Assembly (NCBI RefSeq): GCF_014198245.1
Contig: NZ_JACIHE010000002.1
Coordinates: forward strand, 648,275-712,274
Direction: 5' to 3'
DNA: 64,000 nucleotides
Origin: Bradyrhizobium sp. cir1
Lineage (GTDB): Bacteria; Pseudomonadota; Alphaproteobacteria; Rhizobiales; Xanthobacteraceae
Position 1 is the first letter of the stretch. Each line of letters starts with the position of its first letter. Below, one piece after another: positions 61,427-64,000 of the stretch. The notes below the pieces were generated by a model. The model ran no database searches, had not been told where the DNA came from, and was given only the letters and a program-made list of their open reading frames with translations. A program made the position numbers and the translations under genes.

Positions 61427-62629
61427 TCAGGGCCGCCAGCCGTAGATCCAGTCCTGCCGCGCCAGCATGCGGTCCGGGCCGAGCGCGCGGATCGCAAGAT
61501 CGCGCGCGATCGCGAGCGGCCCGCTGAAATGATAGATGCGGCCCTGCTGCCGTGCGGTCCGCTGCACCCGCCGCACGCGGCCCTGGCGCGCAGCTCCATA
61601 TTGCTTCAGCGCGGCGGTGATGCCCGCGGTGCTCTCGGCCGCCTCGAGGCTCACGTGCTGCGCGAGCACGGCGGCATCCTCGATCGCCATGCCGGCGCCT
61701 TGCGCGGCGAAGGGCAGCATCGCATGCACGGCGTCGCCGAGCAGCGCGACCGGGCCTTTGCTCCAGGGGCAGCCGTCGGGCACGCCGAACAGCGCCCATT
61801 TCCGCCAGCTGTCGACCGCGGCGAGCATCATCCGCGCCGCCGGCGGCCAGCGCGGCGCGCCGAACGCGTCCATCACCTCGCGCGGATCGCCGGGCGTGCT
61901 CCAGCCAGGCCTGTTCCAGGTGCCCGGCAGCACCGCGACCACGTTGATCTGACGTCCGCCTGCGATCGGATAGGCGACGAGATGAGCGTTCGCGCCCATC
62001 CACAGCTGCACCCGCCGGGCGGTGTAGTCCTTCGGCAGCTGCGTCACATCGAACGTGCCGCGCCAGGCGATCAACTCGGAGAAGCGCGGCTGCACCTCGG
62101 GAAACAGATGCTGGCGTACCGTCGACCAGATGCCGTCGGCGCCGATCAGGGCGCTGGCGAGGTCGCTGCGGCGGATCGTGCCGCTGCGATGGACCACGGT
62201 CAGTCCCTTGGCATGAGGCGCGACGTCTTCGAAGGTTGCCCCTAACTTCAGGTCGATATCGGGATGATCGGCGACTGCGCCGGCGAGCGCGGACTGCAGG
62301 TCGGCACGGTGCACCACCCAATAGGGGGCGCCGGCGCGCATGGAGGCGGCTTCGCCGAGCGGCATGCGCAACAGCTCGCCACCGGCCCGCGCGCTCATGA
62401 TCGAGACCGCCTCGGGGACGACGGCGCGCAGCTTGAGGCGCTCGGTGAGGCCGAGCTCGACCAGCACGCGGCTGGCATTGGGGGAAAGCTGCAGGCCGGC
62501 GCCGACTTCCTCGAGACGCTCGGCCTTTTCCAGCAAGACGATGCGGAAACCGCGCCCGGCCAGCGCAAGCGCGGCCGTCAGTCCACCGATGCCGGCACCG
62601 GCGATGACAATCGTTCGGGAGAGCGCCAC
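61427..62629 (-). CDS. FAD-dependent aromatic monooxygenase (salicylate hydroxylase-like)
   Basis: The 400-residue group A flavoprotein monooxygenase has an N-terminal FAD motif, IVIAGAGIGGLTAALALAGRG. The DG-type motif is in ALIGADGIWSTVRQ, and the second FAD motif is GDAVHAMLPFAAQGAGMAIEDA. It should hydroxylate an aromatic ring with NAD(P)H and oxygen, as salicylate or 3-hydroxybenzoate hydroxylases do. The zinc-finger gene ends 19 bp upstream on the same strand, suggesting co-transcription. The substrate is unknown. Confidence 0.9.
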   Translation of the reverse strand: MALSRTIVIAGAGIGGLTAALALAGRGFRIVLLEKAERLEEVGAGLQLSPNASRVLVELGLTERLKLRAVVPEAVSIMSARAGGELLRMPLGEAASMRAGAPYWVVHRADLQSALAGAVADHPDIDLKLGATFEDVAPHAKGLTVVHRSGTIRRSDLASALIGADGIWSTVRQHLFPEVQPRFSELIAWRGTFDVTQLPKDYTARRVQLWMGANAHLVAYPIAGGRQINVVAVLPGTWNRPGWSTPGDPREVMDAFGAPRWPPAARMMLAAVDSWRKWALFGVPDGCPWSKGPVALLGDAVHAMLPFAAQGAGMAIEDAAVLAQHVSLEAAESTAGITAALKQYGAARQGRVRRVQRTARQQGRIYHFSGPLAIARDLAIRALGPDRMLARQDWIYGWRP

Positions 62630-62648
62630 CCCTGACCGATGGACGCGG

Positions 62649-62894
62649 TCAGGCCACCTTGTCCTTCAGCACGCATTCCGGCGGGCGGGCTTCGCCCGCC
62701 TTCAGGTCGGCCGCGAAACGGTACAGCGTCGAGCAGTAAGGGCAGATGATCTCGTTGTCGTTGCCGAGGTCGAGGAAGACGTGCGGATGATCGAACGGAG
62801 GGTTGGCGCCCACGCACATGAACTCTTGCGAGCCGATCTCGATGACGGGGACACCGGCATCGTTATGGAAGTGCGGGACGACATGGTCGGACAT
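62649..62894 (-). CDS. Zinc-finger protein, zf-CHCC family
   Basis: The 81-residue protein carries Cys27 (EFMCVGANPPFDHPHVFLD), a histidine and the pair NEIICPYCSTLYRF. This is the CHCC zinc-binding pattern seen in the mitochondrial complex I subunit NDUFS6 and its bacterial homologues. It may act in complex I assembly or in a related iron-sulfur protein role. It is followed within 19 bp by the monooxygenase gene. Confidence 0.85.
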   Translation of the reverse strand: MSDHVVPHFHNDAGVPVIEIGSQEFMCVGANPPFDHPHVFLDLGNDNEIICPYCSTLYRFAADLKAGEARPPECVLKDKVA

Positions 62895-63201
62895 CGTAGT
62901 TCATCCTGGAGTGGCAATGGCGGCAGACACAATCAACAACTGACGCGGCATCTTTGAGGCGCCGCGGACCATAAAGGCGGGTGCAGATGATTGCTAGTCC
63001 AGCGGAACCGAAAGCTCCGCAATTGCCCCATGCTCATTTGCTCATGCAAATTCGACACAATCTTGCCGCCTGAGAGAAGCCCTTCTTTCGTCGGGGACGT
63101 TGTGTCGCAATTTTGGCATACTATGTCTGGGGACGTGCGCAATTGAGGCAAAAGTCGAATCATCAGGCGCCGATGATCAAGGACAGTCCGGGCTTTTCCG
63201 C
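62895..63201. other. Intergenic region with long inverted repeat
   Basis: The half-sites AAATTCGACACAA (63048-63060) and TTGTGTCGCAATTT (63100-63113) are inverted and 39 bp apart, with CGACACAA/TTGTGTCG perfect. TACTAT at 63119 could be a -10 box for the following gene. No small gene is seen. Confidence 0.45.
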
Positions 63202-64000
63202 ATGAAATGGCTGCGAATCAGCACAGCGTTGACCGGTATTGCGGCTTGCAGCCTTCTGCTCGCGCAGGCAGCGCCGCATGCCCGCGACGCCGGCGCGATC
63301 CTCGCCGCCCAGGACGATCCGCACCTGCTCTCCGAGCTCAGGCTCGACGCGCTGCTGCGGCAGAACGACCACCTGGTCCAGGACAACATCGAGGCCGCGC
63401 TCGCATCAGGCGACGCCGATCTCGCCGACAGTTTTGTGGCGCTGGCGCGTGACCGCAACATCGCGCTTCCGGACGACCTCCTCAATCGCGTGAGCGATGC
63501 GGTCAAGGCGGAGAATTCCAGCTCGTATTTCGCGAAACGTTTCGCCACCGGCCTCGTCACCGGCAACGCCGACGACGTCGCGAGCCTGTCCGGAACCGTT
63601 GCGGGCGATCTCTTCGTGATCGGCGACGTCAGGGACGTCGTGCGCGAGGGCAAGCATCTGGCGATGGGCGAGGAGACCGACCGCCTGGTGCTGGGCCTTG
63701 CGACCGCGGGCCTCGCGGTGACGGCGGCAACCTACGTCTCCGTCGGCGGCGCCGCCCCGGTGCGGGCCGGGCTGACGCTGGTGAAGGATGCGCGGAAGGT
63801 AGGACGGCTTGGCAAAGGGTTAGCTGCATGGGCCGGCCGTTCCGCGCGCGAGATCGTCGACACCCCGGTGCTTCAGAACGCGGTCGCCAGGGGTTCCGTG
63901 TTCCGCCCGGGCGAAACCGTGAGCGCGATCAGGGCCGCGTTCCGTGCCGAGAAGGCCGGTGCGCTGGTCCGGCTCGGCAAGGACGTCACGCGCGTGGCTG
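63202..64000 (+). CDS. Secreted hypothetical protein (partial, runs off the window)
   Basis: The frame is open from ATG at 63202 to the window end (266 codons seen). It begins with a signal peptide or anchor (MKWLRISTALTGIAACSLLL). A helical region with Leu/Asp/Ala repeats follows (LASGDADLADSFVALARDRN), then a hydrophobic, Gly/Ala-rich stretch (about residues 155-195) that may span the membrane. I know of no functional assignment. The start lacks a clear ribosome binding site at normal distance. Confidence 0.7.
   Translation, partial: MKWLRISTALTGIAACSLLLAQAAPHARDAGAILAAQDDPHLLSELRLDALLRQNDHLVQDNIEAALASGDADLADSFVALARDRNIALPDDLLNRVSDAVKAENSSSYFAKRFATGLVTGNADDVASLSGTVAGDLFVIGDVRDVVREGKHLAMGEETDRLVLGLATAGLAVTAATYVSVGGAAPVRAGLTLVKDARKVGRLGKGLAAWAGRSAREIVDTPVLQNAVARGSVFRPGETVSAIRAAFRAEKAGALVRLGKDVTRVA

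Overview
The window looks like chromosomal DNA of a Bradyrhizobium-type alphaproteobacterium. GC content is high throughout, and groES/groEL sits behind a CIRCE operator. A Usg-family gene, an Anbu/ATP-grasp cluster and DUF2778 and FecR/CHASE2 genes are present. Between genes lie several families of short palindromic repeats of the kind common in Bradyrhizobium and Rhodopseudomonas. All assignments come from reading the sequence; no database search was run.

Layout. 1-5.9 kb: the end of a GtrA-like gene, a GT39-type glycosyltransferase, a CHASE2 adenylate cyclase with its FecR partner behind a perfect 18-bp palindrome, and a DUF2778 protein. 5.9-8.1 kb: a cysteine hydrolase/GST operon divergent from a LysR regulator. 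8.1-9.9 kb: two tandem degenerate tRNA-like sequences, a terminator-like hairpin, then a slipin (SPFH) gene. 10-13.4 kb: signal peptidase I, a frameshifted GIY-YIG nuclease bracketed by inverted repeats, and groESL with CIRCE. 13.7-20 kb: usg, a TPR-GT41 glycosyltransferase, a cupin with a basic tail, a NupC-type transporter and an MFS exporter. 20-25.6 kb: the Anbu proteasome-like protease with ATP-grasp, alpha-E and transglutaminase genes, plus an AhpD-like protein and an SDR. 25.8-32.6 kb: CinA-like, gpt, a short MetE-like enzyme, GST, an HCCA isomerase-like thioredoxin-fold protein, a quinone oxidoreductase and an enoyl-CoA hydratase.

32.9-47.6 kb is a catabolic island. It holds an amidase, two M20 hydrolases, an MlrC-like M81 protein, a full oligopeptide ABC transporter, a D-amino-acid dehydrogenase led by a tandem glycine riboswitch, and two tandemly duplicated substrate-binding proteins. 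The likely job is import and breakdown of peptides or acylated amino acids that release glycine or D-amino acids.

47.8-58 kb is rich in polytopic GT-C type proteins (one GT39, two tandem GT87, one unassigned). It also carries a Bcr/CflA exporter and a TetR/enoyl-CoA hydratase pair with a clear operator between them. 58.1-60.6 kb is a small integrase-less islet at tRNA-Leu(UAA), bounded by copies of the tRNA 3' part and carrying a lower-GC DUF4209 gene. The window closes with a lipoprotein, an FAD monooxygenase/zinc-finger pair and a truncated secreted protein.

The strongest leads for something new are the tRNA-like pair plus slipin (8.2-9.9 kb), the DUF4209 islet (58.1-60.6 kb), the GIY-YIG pseudogene inside inverted repeats, and the glycine-riboswitch-led catabolic island.
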